Shown: positions 1 to 8,731 of the stretch, piece by piece
How positions within the stretch are numbered: position 1 is the stretch's first letter
Layout: each line of letters opens with the position of its first letter
Assembly: GCF_913566895.1 (NCBI RefSeq)
Contig: NZ_CAJYCN010000017.1
Coordinates: 1 to 61,466, forward strand
Length of the DNA: 61,466 nt
Direction: 5' to 3'
Source: Listeria ilorinensis
Lineage (GTDB): Bacteria > Bacillota > Bacilli > Lactobacillales > Listeriaceae
Position numbers and translations under genes: made by a program
Notes under the pieces: generated by a model
Databases searched by the model: none
The model's input: only the letters and a program-made list of their open reading frames with translations
What the model was told of the DNA's origin: nothing

Positions 1-190
1 AGTTTTCAAAGGTCATTCATTTCAGTTGGCTGAGCGTTTCATGTGCATCAGCAACGTTTATAAATATACCAACTTTTTATGCATTCGTCAATAGTTTTGA
101 CAAACTTTTTTTGAGAAAGGCGAAAAAAGTTTAAATTGAGTTGTTTTCATCTATATTTATGCACTGGTAAAAATAGATTAATTAATAACA
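1..190. other. Intergenic DNA at the left edge
   Basis: AT-rich sequence downstream of the DeoR-type gene. I see no convincing ORF, hairpin with a T-tract, or promoter here. It may hold the upstream region of a gene lying outside the window. Confidence 0.4.
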
Positions 191-949
191 TCAAGTTGTA
201 TGAATCTGCACACCTTTCTCTTCAAACTGCTGTTTCAAGACTGGATCCAGTTCACTTCCAGTGATAATAGAAGAAATTTCATCCAACTCTGCATATTTAT
301 ATAGAGAAATACGGCCGAATTTCGTATGATCGGTGACAAGTATCACTTCATCTGCCGAATGGAGCATCTCCTGCTTGGCTGGCACGAGATATTCATCATA
401 ATGCATCAATCCTTTATCAATATCTAGTGCGGGAGTCGTGACAAAGGCTTTATGAACATGCAAGTTTCGCAGCGTTCCACTTGTGATCATACCATTCAAG
501 ATAAAGGTTTCCGGATATAAGACGCCACCTGTTACGATAACTTTGCTTTGAGAAAACCGCATAATTTGGGCTACGTTGATATCATTGGTGATAATGGTCA
601 ATCGGGCGCGTTCTTTTAATGCGTCAGCAATATGACCGGTTGTTGTGCCGGCATCCAGGATGATCGTATCGCCATCTTGGATCAGCGTGGCAGCATGCGC
701 GGCAATGCGACGTTTTTCTTCATAATGAGCTTCGCTACGTTTGTTCCAATCGGGTTCTGAAACGACTTTTTCTTCGATCATAACACCGCCATGGGTACGC
801 TTTAATTTCTTTTCTTTTTCTAAAATAGCTAGGTCCCGGCGGATGGTTGCTTCATGGACTTCAAAATGTTTCGCCAATTCTGTGACTGTTGCGATTTTTC
901 GGGTTTTGACATATTGGACGACTGCTCGTTTTCTTTCGATGGAAAGCAC
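191..949 (-). CDS. DeoR/GlpR-family sugar-responsive transcriptional repressor
   Basis: A 252-residue DeoR-family regulator. The N-terminal winged helix-turn-helix covers about residues 21-42, with TELAKHFEVHEATIRRDL as the recognition region. The C-terminal DeoR sensor domain, a ribose-5-phosphate-isomerase-like fold, includes DGDTIILDAGTTTGHIA and the ITNDINVA segment. These proteins usually sense a phosphorylated sugar. I chose the GTG at 949 because AGAGGTGG lies 6 nt upstream and the family starts with a MLxxERxxxI-like segment. A longer reading frame to 1054 would run back through the pgi terminator hairpins and is not believable. Its target is unclear; no sugar operon is adjacent inside the window. 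Confidence 0.85.
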   Translation of the reverse strand: MLSIERKRAVVQYVKTRKIATVTELAKHFEVHEATIRRDLAILEKEKKLKRTHGGVMIEEKVVSEPDWNKRSEAHYEEKRRIAAHAATLIQDGDTIILDAGTTTGHIADALKERARLTIITNDINVAQIMRFSQSKVIVTGGVLYPETFILNGMITSGTLRNLHVHKAFVTTPALDIDKGLMHYDEYLVPAKQEMLHSADEVILVTDHTKFGRISLYKYAELDEISSIITGSELDPVLKQQFEEKGVQIHTT

Positions 950-967
950 TTGTTGCCACCTCTTCTC

Positions 968-1045
968 TATTTGAAATGAAAGGGGCTCTAAAGTGCAGAG
1001 CAGACTGCACCATAGAACCCCTTCAAACCCAATATTATTGGGTCT
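968..1045 (-). terminator. Tandem hairpins after pgi
   Basis: Directly after the pgi stop, the minus strand carries GACCCAATA/TATTGGGT and then a longer stem, AGGGGTTCTA pairing with TTAGAGCCCCT, ending in CTTTC. They separate pgi from the DeoR gene and show that the DeoR protein does not begin upstream of them. Confidence 0.55.
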
Positions 1046-1046
1046 T

Positions 1047-2399
1047 TTAGTCATTCAAGCGTTTTTCAAGCTCGGCTTTTTTATCTTCAAAGCCTGGTTT
1101 GCCTAGCAATGCGAACATGTTAGCTTTATATGCTTCAACGCCTGGTTGGTCAAATGGATTTACGCCATTTAAGTAACCGCTGATGCCCACTGCTTTTTCG
1201 AAGAAGTACACTAAATAGCCGAATGTATATGGATCAAGTTCTGGTACTTCTACAACAAAGTTTGGTACTTCACCGTCCGTATGAGCAAGCAGAGTTCCTT
1301 CAAAGGCTTTAGTATTCACAAAATCGATCGTTTCGCCTGCTAAGTAGTTCAGGCCATCAAGATCCACTTCTTCTTTATTGATTGTCAGATTGTGACGCGG
1401 TTTGTCGACTTTAATGACTGTCTCGAACAGATTGCGGCGTCCGTCTTGAATATATTGGCCAAGGGAATGTAAGTCTGTGGAGAAATTAGCACTAGATGGA
1501 TAAATTCCTTTTTTGTCTTTTCCTTCGCTTTCGCCGAATAGTTGTTTCCACCATTCATTGAAGTATTGCAGGCCTGGTTCATAAGAAATAAGCAGTTCCG
1601 TAACTTTTCCTTTACGGTAAAGAACATTACGTGCTGCTGCGTATTGGTAAGCAATATTATCTTCAAGTGCCGGTGCAGCGAAATCTTTGCTTGCTGCTGC
1701 TGCTCCGTCCATCATGGCTTGGATATCCACACCGCTGACAGCGATTGGAAGTAAACCTACTGCTGTTAAGACAGAGAAGCGTCCGCCGACATCATCAGGC
1801 ACAACGAATGTTTCGTAGCCTTCATTATCGGAAAGTGTTTTAAGCGCACCTTTGGCTTTGTCTGTCGTTGCATAAATACGTTTTTTCGCTTCTTCTTTGC
1901 CGTATTTTTTCTCAAGCAATTCTTTGAATACACGGAAAGCTATTGCTGGTTCTGTTGTCGTACCAGATTTAGAGATGACGTTGACAGAGAAGTCGCGGTC
2001 GCCAACTACTTCAATTAAATCATGCAAGTAGCTTGAACTGATACTGTTTCCCGCGAAGAAAACTTGTGGTGTTTTGCGGTCACCTTTTTCAAGAACATTA
2101 TAGAAGGAATGATTGAGCGTTTCGATCGCTGCACGCGCGCCAAGATAAGAACCACCAATCCCGATCACGATGAGAACTTCAGAATCATTCTTGATTTTTT
2201 CGGATGCTTTCAAAATGCGATCGAATTCTTCTTTATCATAATTAGTCGGAAGATCGATCCAGCCTAGATAGTCACTACCTGCCCCCGTGCCATTATGTAA
2301 TGCGTCATGCGCTGCTTTTACGGCCGGTTCCAAATAGTCAATTTCGCGTTTTTCAAAAAAACGTAACGCTTTGGAATAATCAAATTTAATATGTGTCAT
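1047..2399 (-). CDS. pgi: Glucose-6-phosphate isomerase
   Basis: Converts glucose-6-phosphate to fructose-6-phosphate in glycolysis; cytoplasmic. The 450-residue protein opens with [12 protein letters not shown], as in the Bacillus enzyme, and has the family signatures [12 protein letters not shown] (about residue 80), [11 protein letters not shown] and the C-terminal [12 protein letters not shown]. Length is normal for Bacillales. Two ATGs are adjacent. I prefer the second (2399) because GGAGGG is 6 nt from it and only 3 nt from the first (2402). It stands as its own transcription unit with hairpins downstream. Confidence 0.97.
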   Translation of the reverse strand: MTHIKFDYSKALRFFEKREIDYLEPAVKAAHDALHNGTGAGSDYLGWIDLPTNYDKEEFDRILKASEKIKNDSEVLIVIGIGGSYLGARAAIETLNHSFYNVLEKGDRKTPQVFFAGNSISSSYLHDLIEVVGDRDFSVNVISKSGTTTEPAIAFRVFKELLEKKYGKEEAKKRIYATTDKAKGALKTLSDNEGYETFVVPDDVGGRFSVLTAVGLLPIAVSGVDIQAMMDGAAAASKDFAAPALEDNIAYQYAAARNVLYRKGKVTELLISYEPGLQYFNEWWKQLFGESEGKDKKGIYPSSANFSTDLHSLGQYIQDGRRNLFETVIKVDKPRHNLTINKEEVDLDGLNYLAGETIDFVNTKAFEGTLLAHTDGEVPNFVVEVPELDPYTFGYLVYFFEKAVGISGYLNGVNPFDQPGVEAYKANMFALLGKPGFEDKKAELEKRLND

Positions 2400-2476
2400 C
2401 ATTTTCCCTCCAAAAAATATTTAGGTTCTGTACTAACTTTATTACAAAGTCAGAAGTTTATCAAGAAATGATGTGG

Positions 2477-2898
2477 TTATCTGACCGGAAATTCATTTCG
2501 ATTTTCATAAAGTACACCTTGTTCGAAAATCAGTTTGTTTAAAACCAGATTGTCCAACTTAATCAGATCATCTGCCGACGGAATCGACAACCATTTGGCT
2601 CGAAAAATGCTGTCTCCACTGCGAATATTCTGAAAGTCCCCCTTGGCGCTGGCTTTGAAGACGAACGTGCATACATGCTCCCATTCAGTACGCCGTTCCT
2701 TGCAGAAAAGTAAACTATCAATGCGGATGTCCACATTTGTCTGGTCTTTTACTTTATTCTTAAGGGTGTCTTCCATCGTTTCATCACTTTCTACTGAACC
2801 CCCCGGAAATCCCCATGTCAAATCACGTTTTCTTACAGCCAAAATCTCGTCTTTTTTTCGTTATAAATAAACGCCTCCACATTGATTGTCCTTTTCAC
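2477..2898 (-). pseudogene. NUDIX hydrolase, frameshifted in a poly-A run and with a degenerate NUDIX box
   Basis: A GTG at 2898 follows AGGAGG (6 nt) and encodes VKRTINVEAFIYNEKK, but the frame stops after 21 codons. Reading one extra A in the seven-A run (T run at 2852-2858 on the plus strand) restores a 140-residue NUDIX protein with the expected VEAFIYN...WGFPGGSVE layout. The NUDIX box is also poor: where GX5EX7REUXEEXGU is expected, the sequence gives G-SVESD-E followed by NKVKDQTNV, so the metal-binding REXXEE residues are lost. It may be a decaying gene, a slippage-controlled gene, or a sequencing error in a homopolymer. The missing catalytic residues favour decay. Confidence 0.65.
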
Positions 2899-3089
2899 TG
2901 AAATCCTCCTTTTTTGGTTGAAGTTTTCTAAATTGACAGTTAAATTATTTTATTCTAGCCAATAATCTAAAAATTTTAACTTTAAATCGCAAATAAATTT
3001 TAGTTTGTTCTAAAATATTAGTTAATTTAGAATAAAGCGGAATGGAAGCTTTCATTTCAATATGAAAGTTTCCACTTGGTTACAGCTAC

Positions 3090-3440
3090 TTATTTGTCTG
3101 CTTTTTTTACCCACTCTTGCAATTTGTCGCGTAACGTATTGAAGCCTTCGTCAGCGCCTTTTTGCTCATTTTTATTGCTTGTTTTGCTTGTCGGTTTCAC
3201 GCTTTCAGTTGCGCGGATCGATAAGCTGATTTTGTTATTTTCTTCATCAATATCAAGAATTTTCACGTTTACTTCTTGACCCACTTCAAGGAAATCATGA
3301 ATATCTTTGACAAAACCATGTGTGATTTCCGAAATGTGCACTAATCCTTGTGTGTGCTCATCAAGCGCCACAAATGCACCATAACCTTGGATCCCAGCTA
3401 CTTTTCCTGTTACTGTATCTCCAACTTTGTAAGAACTCAT
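3090..3440 (-). CDS. yugI: S1-domain RNA-binding protein, general stress protein 13 type
   Basis: A 116-residue protein with one S1 domain at about residues 4-75 (KVGDTVTGKVAGIQGYGAFVAL, then GLVHISEI, then KISLSIRA), and a Lys/Glu-rich C-terminal tail. It matches the YugI/GSP13 family that associates with ribosomes in Bacillales. I start it at the MSSYKVG methionine (3440), with AGGTG 7 nt upstream, rather than at 3461. It is divergent from the following aminotransferase gene. The exact role of the family is poorly defined. Confidence 0.88.
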   Translation of the reverse strand: MSSYKVGDTVTGKVAGIQGYGAFVALDEHTQGLVHISEITHGFVKDIHDFLEVGQEVNVKILDIDEENNKISLSIRATESVKPTSKTSNKNEQKGADEGFNTLRDKLQEWVKKADK

Positions 3441-3613
3441 TCCCAAACACCTACTTTCCAAATTACCGATAATATTAAATTATAACACTCTGAGAAAAAT
3501 AGTACAATAAATCTAAATTTCATCATTTTTTGTGAAGGCTCTCATCCTTCCACTTGCTTTTATATGATACAATAATAGTCGGATATAGCTTAATTTTAAA
3601 GGAGGCCTATTAT

Positions 3614-4780
3614 ATGAGTCAATTTGATGAAGTCATCCCCCGTCTAGGTACGGATTCAGAAAAATGGGACGGTGCGGAAGAGCTGTTCGGTAGAAAAGGA
3701 ATCATCCCGATGTGGGTGGCAGATATGGATTTCCGTGCACCGGAACCTGTTCTTCAAGCTTTCAAAGCACGTGTTGAGCATGGGGTTTTCGGCTATTCGG
3801 CACATTCTGATCAAGTAAAAGATGCAATTATCAGCTGGAATGCACGTCGTCACCAATTCCATTTTACAAAAGAGGATCTGCTTTTCAATACGGCTGTTGT
3901 TCCATCCATTTCACTGGCTATTCGTGTACTGACAAATGAAGGGGATGCCGTTTTGATGCATTCGCCGATTTATCCGCCCTTTTTCAATGTAACAAAGGAA
4001 ACGAAGCGGAAAGTCGTGATGTCCCCATTAAAATATGAGAATGATCGCCTACATATTGACTTGGTGGATATGGAAGAAAAAATCCAACAGGAAAATGTCA
4101 AATTGTTTATTCTCTGCAATCCGCAAAATCCGGGTGGACGTGCTTGGTCTCTCGAAGATCTCAAACAGATGGTTGCCCTTTGTAAGAAATACCAAATTCC
4201 AATTCTTTCTGATGAGATCCATGCTGATTTGGTGATCAAATCCCTCAAACACTATCCACTTGCTGTTGCTACACCAGATTATCAGGATCAGATCATTACA
4301 CTGATGGCTCCAACAAAAACCTTTAATTTAGCAGCGATCAAAGCTTCATATTTGGTGATTACAAATGAAAAATTACGTGACCGTTTCAAAGAATTCCAAC
4401 GTTATGAGCATGCAGCCGGACTGAATGTATTCGGACTGATCGGCATGGAGACGGCATATAATGAAGGAGAAGCATGGTTGGATGAGCTGCGTGACTATAT
4501 TTATTCCAATTATCAATACGTGAAAGAAACGCTGAAGAAAGAAGTCCCTGAAATCGGCGTGACAGAACTCGAAGCTACTTATTTGATGTGGCTGGATGCT
4601 CGCGCACTTGCAAAAGATGAAAAAACCTTGTATCAGGATATTATTGATGCGGGATGCGGCGTGCAGATGGGCAGTGGTTTCGGTAAAAGCAGTTACGGAT
4701 TCATCCGTCTGAACATCGCCTGTCCGAAAGAAACTTTGAAAAAAGGTGTGGCAGCCCTGATTGCTGGCATCAAACACTAA
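3614..4780 (+). CDS. patB: PLP-dependent C-S lyase of the PatB/MalY type (cystathionine beta-lyase)
   Basis: A 388-residue fold-type I PLP enzyme. MalY/PatB features visible are MWVADMDFRAPEPV near the N terminus, NPQNPGGRAW, the cofactor aspartate in SDEIHADL, and the PLP lysine in APTKTFNLA. Family members cleave cystathionine or cysteine S-conjugates to pyruvate, ammonia and a thiol, in methionine synthesis or detoxification. The start at 3614 sits 7 nt after a perfect AAAGGAGG; the open frame back to 3554 lacks a ribosome binding site. A weak hairpin at 4790-4832 may end the transcript. Confidence 0.92.
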   Translation: MSQFDEVIPRLGTDSEKWDGAEELFGRKGIIPMWVADMDFRAPEPVLQAFKARVEHGVFGYSAHSDQVKDAIISWNARRHQFHFTKEDLLFNTAVVPSISLAIRVLTNEGDAVLMHSPIYPPFFNVTKETKRKVVMSPLKYENDRLHIDLVDMEEKIQQENVKLFILCNPQNPGGRAWSLEDLKQMVALCKKYQIPILSDEIHADLVIKSLKHYPLAVATPDYQDQIITLMAPTKTFNLAAIKASYLVITNEKLRDRFKEFQRYEHAAGLNVFGLIGMETAYNEGEAWLDELRDYIYSNYQYVKETLKKEVPEIGVTELEATYLMWLDARALAKDEKTLYQDIIDAGCGVQMGSGFGKSSYGFIRLNIACPKETLKKGVAALIAGIKH

Positions 4781-4784
4781 TTGT

Positions 4785-4833
4785 TAATGAACGGCTGTAT
4801 AAGGAATCTTTCCTTTGCGGTCGTTTTTTCTAT
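4785..4833 (+). terminator. Weak terminator after patB
   Basis: An imperfect stem with AAGGAA/TTCCTT at its core and ACGGC/GGTCGT below, followed by TTTTTTC. Plausible but not strong. Confidence 0.45.
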
Positions 4834-4867
4834 GTTAAGCGTTATTTTCGTAATCAATTGTCAATTT

Positions 4868-4927
4868 TGCTATACTAAATTTGTAGTACATATGATAATA
4901 ACTGAGCGTTTTTCGCCCAGTTTTTTT
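4868..4927 (+). promoter_or_regulatory. Extended -10 promoter with a terminator-like hairpin before the ABC exporter
   Basis: TGC-TATACT (4868-4876) is an extended -10 element. About 25 nt downstream lies CTGAGCG-TTTTT-CGCCCAG (4902-4920) followed by seven T (4921-4927), a terminator-like stem before the RBS at 4941-4946. The hairpin could simply end upstream transcription, or it could attenuate the exporter operon if the -10 is used. Confidence 0.4.
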
Positions 4928-4952
4928 ATCGCAATCAAAAGGAGTTGAAAAG

Positions 4953-6056
4953 ATGTTTTTAGGTTTTCGCGAATTGCTTTTTTCAAAGCTGCGGTACCTG
5001 CTCGTGACTGGTATCATGATTTTGATCATGCTGCTTGCCCTTATTTTATCGGGACTGGCAAACGGGCTTGCTTATGATAACGCTTCGTCTGTTTCAGATA
5101 ATGGCGTGCCCTACTATGCGATCACAAAAGATGCTCAAGGAAAACTTTCCCGGTCTCAATTTCCTGAGTCTGATTTTACAGCTGTCAAGAATGATGAGAA
5201 TGTGAAGGATGCTGCTGTCTTAGGGCAATCGATGCAGACACTCAAACGTGAAAGTGACGATAAAAAATACAGTATCGCCTTCTTTGCGATTCAACCGGGA
5301 CAATTTCTTGATCCCAAAATCACGGAAGGAAAAGGATTGTCTGTCACAAAGCCAGACGAGATCGTGGTGGATAGCTCGCTTAAAAAAGACGGCTTGAAAC
5401 TTGGGGATGTACTGATGGACGACATGCTAAACAAGGAATTAAAGATCGTCGGCTTTACGGAAGATCAAAAATATAGCCATGCGCCGGTCGTTTATATCAA
5501 TATGGCAACTTGGCAATCGATCAATCCGGTACTCTACCACCAAAAGATTCCACAAATCAATGCAATTGCAATTAAGACCAAGGATGCGGATCAAGGTGTG
5601 AAACTCAGCAATAAAGAATTGACCACTTTGACATCGGATGAATTCTTAAATCAGATTCCGGGTTATTCAGCGGAACAGATGACACTGAACATGATGATTG
5701 CCTTTTTGATCGTGATTGGCGGCTTTATTTTAACTGCTTTCTTCTATGTGATGACTTTACAGAAAACGACGCAATTCGGTATTTTGAAAGCACTCGGAAC
5801 AAAGACAAGCACGATTGCCAGCAGCGTTATTATTCAAGTTGTTATCATTTCTCTGATCAGTATTGCGATCAGTGTGGGTGTAACACTTCTTCTGCCAAAC
5901 GTATTGCCGGAAGCGATGCCGTTCAGACTTTCTTCTATGACGATCGTGCTTTACAGCTTGATTTTCTTTGTAGTGGCACTGCTTGGTTCCCTGCTTTCGC
6001 TTAGAAAAGTGGCAAAAGTGGATGCGCTAGATGCGATTCGCGGAGGTGATGAATGA
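4953..6056 (+). CDS. FtsX/MacB-type ABC transporter permease (HrtB-like)
   Basis: A 367-residue membrane protein: one N-terminal transmembrane helix (about residues 15-38), a large extracytoplasmic domain (about 40-240), and three C-terminal helices (about 245-355) in the FtsX fold. The layout matches HrtB/YvcS-type exporters that work with a single small ATPase. The next gene overlaps it and supplies that ATPase. Related pairs export haem, antimicrobial peptides or other toxic compounds. I cannot tell the substrate, and no adjacent two-component system points to one. RBS AAAGGAG lies 6 nt before the ATG. Confidence 0.85.
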   Translation: MFLGFRELLFSKLRYLLVTGIMILIMLLALILSGLANGLAYDNASSVSDNGVPYYAITKDAQGKLSRSQFPESDFTAVKNDENVKDAAVLGQSMQTLKRESDDKKYSIAFFAIQPGQFLDPKITEGKGLSVTKPDEIVVDSSLKKDGLKLGDVLMDDMLNKELKIVGFTEDQKYSHAPVVYINMATWQSINPVLYHQKIPQINAIAIKTKDADQGVKLSNKELTTLTSDEFLNQIPGYSAEQMTLNMMIAFLIVIGGFILTAFFYVMTLQKTTQFGILKALGTKTSTIASSVIIQVVIISLISIAISVGVTLLLPNVLPEAMPFRLSSMTIVLYSLIFFVVALLGSLLSLRKVAKVDALDAIRGGDE

Positions 6057-6736
6057 TGACTGAATTACTTCGTTTTAGTGATGTTCGAAAAACCTATCCG
6101 TCTGGACGATCTGTGGTTGAAGCATTGAAGCCGACTGATTTTACTGTCCAAAAAGGGGAATTGACAGCTATTGTTGGACCTAGTGGCTCTGGGAAAAGTA
6201 CCTTTCTTTCATTAGCAGGTGCGCTTTTGACACCGACAGAAGGAAGTATTATGATCGGCGGTAAAGAAATCAGCCATTTGTCGAAAAAAGAACAAACGGC
6301 TTTGCGTCTGAATGAGATTGGCTTTATTTTTCAAGCAGCGCATCTCGTTCCTTATTTAAAGGTAAAAGATCAAATTCGTTTCATTGGAAATCTGGCCTCT
6401 AAAGATAAAGCACATGTTGAAAAACAAACGTTTCATCTTCTAGAACAGTTAGGATTGACTGATCGAGCCGACTTTTATCCTCGTGATTTATCTGGCGGCG
6501 AGAAGCAGCGGGTCGCGATTGCACGGGCGCTGATCAATTCTCCATCCGTTATTTTAGCTGATGAACCAACGGCAAGCCTTGATTCTAAGCGCAGTAAAGA
6601 GGTGGTTGAGCTGATTCGAGCTGAAGTGATCGGTACTGAACGTGCTGCCATTATGGTGACACATGATGAACGGATGCTTGACCTTTGCGATCACGTTTAT
6701 CGAATGGAAGATGGTCTTTTGACGAAGGAACGCTAA
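6053..6736 (+). CDS. ABC transporter ATP-binding protein of a MacB/HrtA-type exporter
   Basis: A 227-residue nucleotide-binding domain with Walker A GPSGSGKST (residues 42-50), a Q-loop in IFQAAHLVPYL, signature LSGGEKQRVAIARAL, Walker B VILADEPTASLD and the H-loop ATMVTHD-like MVTHDE. It overlaps the permease stop by 4 nt, with GGAGG 6 nt before the first of two ATGs, so the two subunits are translationally coupled. A strong terminator follows. The pair is expected to form a 2+2 exporter in the cytoplasmic membrane. Confidence 0.92.
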   Translation: MMTELLRFSDVRKTYPSGRSVVEALKPTDFTVQKGELTAIVGPSGSGKSTFLSLAGALLTPTEGSIMIGGKEISHLSKKEQTALRLNEIGFIFQAAHLVPYLKVKDQIRFIGNLASKDKAHVEKQTFHLLEQLGLTDRADFYPRDLSGGEKQRVAIARALINSPSVILADEPTASLDSKRSKEVVELIRAEVIGTERAAIMVTHDERMLDLCDHVYRMEDGLLTKER

Positions 6737-6737
6737 T

Positions 6738-6783
6738 ACAAAAACCCCCGAAATGCAGATGCGCACTTCGGGGGTTGCTTTTT
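6738..6783. terminator. Strong bidirectional terminator between the ABC operon and PTS IIB
   Basis: AACCCCCGAA pairs perfectly with TTCGGGGGTT around a 15-nt loop. There is a T-run on the right and an A-run on the left, so it can serve both converging genes. Confidence 0.9.
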
Positions 6784-6789
6784 TTCTGC

Positions 6790-7095
6790 TTATTTATTGA
6801 TTAGATCAAGCGCCTGACCTAACACTTTTTCACCATTCATGGTACCATATGCGGCCATGTCAATTACATCTACCGGCATACGTCCGGCTGCAAGTTTTTC
6901 AATTGAATCTTTTTGATAACGAACTTGTGGACCGAGAAGCACTACATCCGCATCATTGATTACATTATTAATTTCAGAAACAGAATAGGCGTTGATATTG
7001 CATTCTTCGCCTTTTGCTGTTGCTGCTTGCTGCATTTTTGTAACTAACAGGCTCGTAGACATGCCTGCTGCGCAAACCAAAACGATATTTTTCAT
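6790..7095 (-). CDS. PTS IIB component, lactose/cellobiose family, without IIA or IIC nearby
   Basis: A 101-residue IIB domain with the phosphorylated cysteine at position 8 in VLVCAAGMSTS, the P-loop typical of the lactose/N,N'-diacetylchitobiose family. It should pass phosphate from a IIA protein to a sugar bound by a IIC permease. Neither partner is in the window, so it must work with components encoded elsewhere or have a regulatory role. It starts at an ATG with AAGGAAG upstream and is divergent from aspartokinase. Confidence 0.9.
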   Translation of the reverse strand: MKNIVLVCAAGMSTSLLVTKMQQAATAKGEECNINAYSVSEINNVINDADVVLLGPQVRYQKDSIEKLAAGRMPVDVIDMAAYGTMNGEKVLGQALDLINK

Positions 7096-7246
7096 GTCAA
7101 ATCTTCCTTTCCGATAAAGGGAATAATATTTTATATCTTTCCTTCTTTAATTATACGCATCTTTCGGCTATTTAACAAGTAAACGTTCGCCGAAGAGACA
7201 GATAAGTGCGAACCTTAACAAATTTTTAAAATTTACTAAAAATAGA

Positions 7247-7275
7247 TTGCGCTTTTCCCTAAAACAAGCGATAAT
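7247..7275 (+). promoter_or_regulatory. Sigma-A promoter of the aspartokinase gene
   Basis: TTGCGC (7247-7252), a 17-nt spacer and GATAAT (7270-7275), followed by a leader of about 35 nt. No lysine riboswitch is visible in that short leader. Confidence 0.6.
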
Positions 7276-7315
7276 AGACAATAACTTTTTACTAAAACAG
7301 GAGTGAGTTTGTGGA

Positions 7316-8680
7316 ATGAAAGTAATTAAATTCGGCGGTAGTTCACTTGCTTCAAGTGTACAGCTTCATAAAGTTTTTGATGTGGTAGAAAGCGACAGAG
7401 ACCGCAAAATCATTGTTGTTTCAGCACCCGGGAAACGATTCAAAGAGGATACCAAGGTAACGGATCTTTTAATTGATTGCGCTGCTAAAGCATTGCTCGG
7501 GGAAAGCACCGACGCCTTATTCCAGGCCATTATTGAGCGCTATTCAGGAATCACATTGGATATGGGGATGGAGCTCTCAGTGATCCAGGAGATTGAACAC
7601 AACCTCCATCAAATTTTACAATCAGACAAGTCGGATCCTGATCAATTTATGGATTTGATGAAGGCAAGTGGTGAGGATAACAATGCCAAACTTGTTGCAG
7701 CTTTCTTTCGGTTTAAGGGCCTGGATGCGGAGTATGTGAATCCATTCGATGCAGGGCTGTTTGTTACAGATGAACATGCGAATGCACGCGTTTTGCCGGA
7801 ATCTTATGAAAATCTCTTTGCTTTGCGTGAAAGAAAAGGTTTAGTGATTTTCCCCGGTTTCTTTGGGTATACCAAGGCGGGGGAAATTCGTACATTTTCT
7901 CGCAGCGGCTCGGATATTACAGGCGCAATCGTGGCAAACGGTGTTCAGGCAGAACTGTATGAAAATTTTACAGATGTGGATGCCGTTTTTGCGGTCAACC
8001 CAGCGATTGTTAAGAATCCTCGCAAAGTAGATGAACTGACTTATCGGGAGATGCGTGAACTTTCCTATGCGGGTTTTTCAGTATTTCATGATGAAGCGCT
8101 TGTTCCAGCTTTTCGTGCCGGTATTCCTGTGCATATCAAAAATACCAATAATCCAGATGGCTCCGGTACTCGGGTGATTCGCGAACGTGACGCCTCGAAT
8201 GGTCCCGTCGTTGGAATCGCCAGTGACGATGGCTTTTGTAGCATCTATATTAGTAAATATTTGATGAACCGCGAGCTTGGTTTCGGACGGCGTATTTTAC
8301 AGATTCTTGAAGATGCGGAACTTTCTTATGAGCATATGCCTTCTGGGATTGATGACTTGACGATCATTTTGCGTGAAAATCAGCTGGATTCCAAAAAGGA
8401 ACGCCGTGTAATCGAGCGGTTGAAGCAAGAACTGGATGCGGACGAAGTAGTGGTGGAGCACGGCATCTCACTCTTAATGGTAGTTGGTGAAGCAATGCGA
8501 CACAATGTCGGAACAACTTACCGCGCTTCCAAGGCTTTGTCGAACGCTGGCGTCAATATCGAAATGATCAATCAAGGATCATCAGAAGTGAGCATCATGT
8601 TTGGCGTCAAAAAAGAACAGGAGCATCAGGCAGTAAAAGCGCTCTATCATGAATTTTTTAGCTCAGCACCTATCTCCTGA
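7316..8680 (+). CDS. Aspartate kinase, class III-like with two ACT domains
   Basis: Phosphorylates aspartate, the first step towards lysine, threonine, methionine and diaminopimelate. The 454 residues begin with the kinase signature KFGGSSL (5-11). SRSGSDITGA lies near residue 200 and FTDVDAVF a little further on. The last 150 residues form tandem ACT regulatory domains (VGIASDDGFCSIYI..., then LLMVVGEAMRHNVGTTYRASKAL). Size and layout fit the single-chain lysine- or threonine-sensitive YclM-like form rather than the alpha/beta LysC form. It is monocistronic, with a strong promoter and terminator. Confidence 0.93.
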   Translation: MKVIKFGGSSLASSVQLHKVFDVVESDRDRKIIVVSAPGKRFKEDTKVTDLLIDCAAKALLGESTDALFQAIIERYSGITLDMGMELSVIQEIEHNLHQILQSDKSDPDQFMDLMKASGEDNNAKLVAAFFRFKGLDAEYVNPFDAGLFVTDEHANARVLPESYENLFALRERKGLVIFPGFFGYTKAGEIRTFSRSGSDITGAIVANGVQAELYENFTDVDAVFAVNPAIVKNPRKVDELTYREMRELSYAGFSVFHDEALVPAFRAGIPVHIKNTNNPDGSGTRVIRERDASNGPVVGIASDDGFCSIYISKYLMNRELGFGRRILQILEDAELSYEHMPSGIDDLTIILRENQLDSKKERRVIERLKQELDADEVVVEHGISLLMVVGEAMRHNVGTTYRASKALSNAGVNIEMINQGSSEVSIMFGVKKEQEHQAVKALYHEFFSSAPIS

Positions 8681-8682
8681 TA

Positions 8683-8731
8683 TAAAAAAAGCGCTTGTCT
8701 TCAACATAAGCTGAGACAAGCGCTTTTTTAC
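8683..8731. terminator. Strong bidirectional terminator between aspartokinase and the next gene
   Basis: AAAAAAGCGCTTGTCT pairs with AGACAAGCGCTTTTTT. The right arm ends at the TAA stop codon of the minus-strand gene at 8728. Confidence 0.9.

Noticed and set aside
950-1054. N-terminal extension of the DeoR regulator to 1054
   Set aside because: It would translate through two hairpins that follow pgi and adds residues unlike any DeoR protein; a GTG with a good RBS at 949 fits the family.
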